A stretch of 5,703 bases of DNA. Origin: Salinirussus sp. Its GTDB lineage: Archaea > Halobacteriota > Halobacteria > Halobacteriales > Haloarculaceae. How positions within the stretch are numbered: position 1 is the stretch's first letter; each line of letters opens with the position of its first letter. The notes under the pieces are model-generated. The model searched no databases and was not told the DNA's origin. It saw only the letters and a program-made list of their open reading frames with translations. Below are positions 5,127 through 5,703 of this stretch, piece after piece. Where the stretch lies: NCBI GenBank assembly GCA_028275005.1, contig JAQCNN010000282.1, forward strand, positions 1-5,703, in the 5' to 3' direction. The position numbers and the translations under genes were made by a program.

Positions 5127-5703
5127 GAGATGTCGCGGTCGCCGGCGCCGGTATCATCGACTTCGGCGAGCTGTTCGAGCAGTCACTCGACGAGATGGCC
5201 GAGAAGGCCTTCATGGACGCGGTCGCCGACGTCGACCACGGGATCGAGCCCGGGGAGATCGACGCCGCCTTCTTCGGCACACTCGACATCGCCAACGACG
5301 CTTCCAGCGGGTTAGGGGCCTCCCACTCCACGGGCCTCTTTGGCATCCCCTCCAGCCGGGTCGAGAACGCCTGTGCGACCGGAAGCACGGCCTTCCGGCA
5401 GGCGACCACCGCCGTCCGGGCGGGCCAGGCCGACGTGGCGCTGGTGTTGGGCGCCGAGAAGATGCGCGACTCCGCCGAGGGGCTGATCGAGGGGGCGGCC
5501 CTCGACCAGGTCTGGCGGGGCCGGGGCGTGACCATGCCCGCCTTCTTTGGGATGCGCGCCACCCGCCACATGCACCAGTTTGGGACCACCCGCGAGCAGA
5601 TCGCGAAGGTCTCGGTCAAGAACCACGAGAACGGCGCGAAGTACCCCCACGCCCACTACCAGTTCACCTGCAGCGTCGAGGACGTCGTCGAGGGGCCCCA
5701 GGT
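5123..5703 (+). CDS. SCP-x-type thiolase / acetyl-CoA acetyltransferase-like protein (3' end outside window)
   Basis: 193 codons are visible, about half of a usual thiolase of roughly 390 residues. The protein begins MRDVAVAGAGIIDFGEL, as SCP-x-like thiolases do. The nucleophilic Cys is C84 in ENACATGSTAFRQA, at the usual place on the first thiolase domain, and KNHENGAKYPHAHYQ (166-180) is a typical loop region of this subgroup. The His and second Cys of the C-terminal half lie beyond the right edge. It would condense two acyl-CoAs or cleave a 3-oxoacyl-CoA; relatives lacking the second Cys act as retro-aldolases on sterol-type thioesters, and the missing half prevents a decision. Its ATG overlaps the DUF35 stop by 4 bases, so it is co-translated with the likely partner subunit. 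Unlike the synthase-like protein, its first active-site Cys is present. Confidence 0.93.
   Translation, partial: MRDVAVAGAGIIDFGELFEQSLDEMAEKAFMDAVADVDHGIEPGEIDAAFFGTLDIANDASSGLGASHSTGLFGIPSSRVENACATGSTAFRQATTAVRAGQADVALVLGAEKMRDSAEGLIEGAALDQVWRGRGVTMPAFFGMRATRHMHQFGTTREQIAKVSVKNHENGAKYPHAHYQFTCSVEDVVEGPQ

Noticed and set aside
1..5703. Mobile elements, CRISPR arrays, tRNA or rRNA genes
   Set aside because: No transposase motifs, regular spaced repeats, tRNA-like cloverleaf or rRNA sequence were seen; nearly all the window is ordinary coding sequence.

Overview
The window looks like a chromosomal segment of a haloarchaeon (class Halobacteria). It is very GC-rich with strong G/C at third codon positions. 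The encoded proteins are rich in Asp and Glu. The promoters are archaeal, with AT-rich TATA-like boxes a few tens of bases before short-leader or leaderless starts. I cannot assign a genus from the sequence alone.

Layout. (1) On the minus strand, from 988 down past the left edge, lies the 5' part of a radical SAM protein of the archaeal COG2108-like kind. (2) A 160-bp divergent promoter region separates it from an acyl-CoA dehydrogenase at 1149-2288. (3) Positions 2289-2867 hold no confident gene. They do hold a perfect 12-bp stem hairpin after the dehydrogenase, a smaller hairpin, a coding-like stretch for a roughly 76-residue membrane-like protein with no ATG or GTG start at its natural beginning, and a clear promoter. 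(4) A short-chain dehydrogenase/reductase (SDR) lies at 2868-3638. (5) A tightly coupled three-gene operon runs off the right edge: a 320-residue HMG-CoA-synthase-like protein (3751-4713), a DUF35 zinc-ribbon/OB-fold protein (4713-5126) and an SCP-x-type thiolase (from 5123, incomplete).

How the genes fit together. Apart from the radical SAM gene, the recognisable genes act on acyl-CoA thioesters. The dehydrogenase would oxidise an acyl-CoA, the SDR would reduce or oxidise a keto, hydroxy or enoyl intermediate, and the thiolase would cleave or condense the chain. The DUF35 protein is the kind of small subunit that bridges HMG-CoA synthase and thiolase in archaeal complexes, or partners thiolase-like aldolases in sterol side-chain degradation. 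The SDR gene and the operon share an almost identical 13-base promoter core, which hints at joint expression.

The most interesting point is that the HMG-CoA-synthase-like subunit seems to lack the catalytic Cys and Glu of true synthases while keeping the fold, the likely His and the partner genes. This suggests a non-canonical thiolase/DUF35/pseudo-synthase complex in acyl-CoA metabolism rather than the mevalonate enzyme. The radical SAM protein's CX4CX2C cluster motif is the second point worth attention.
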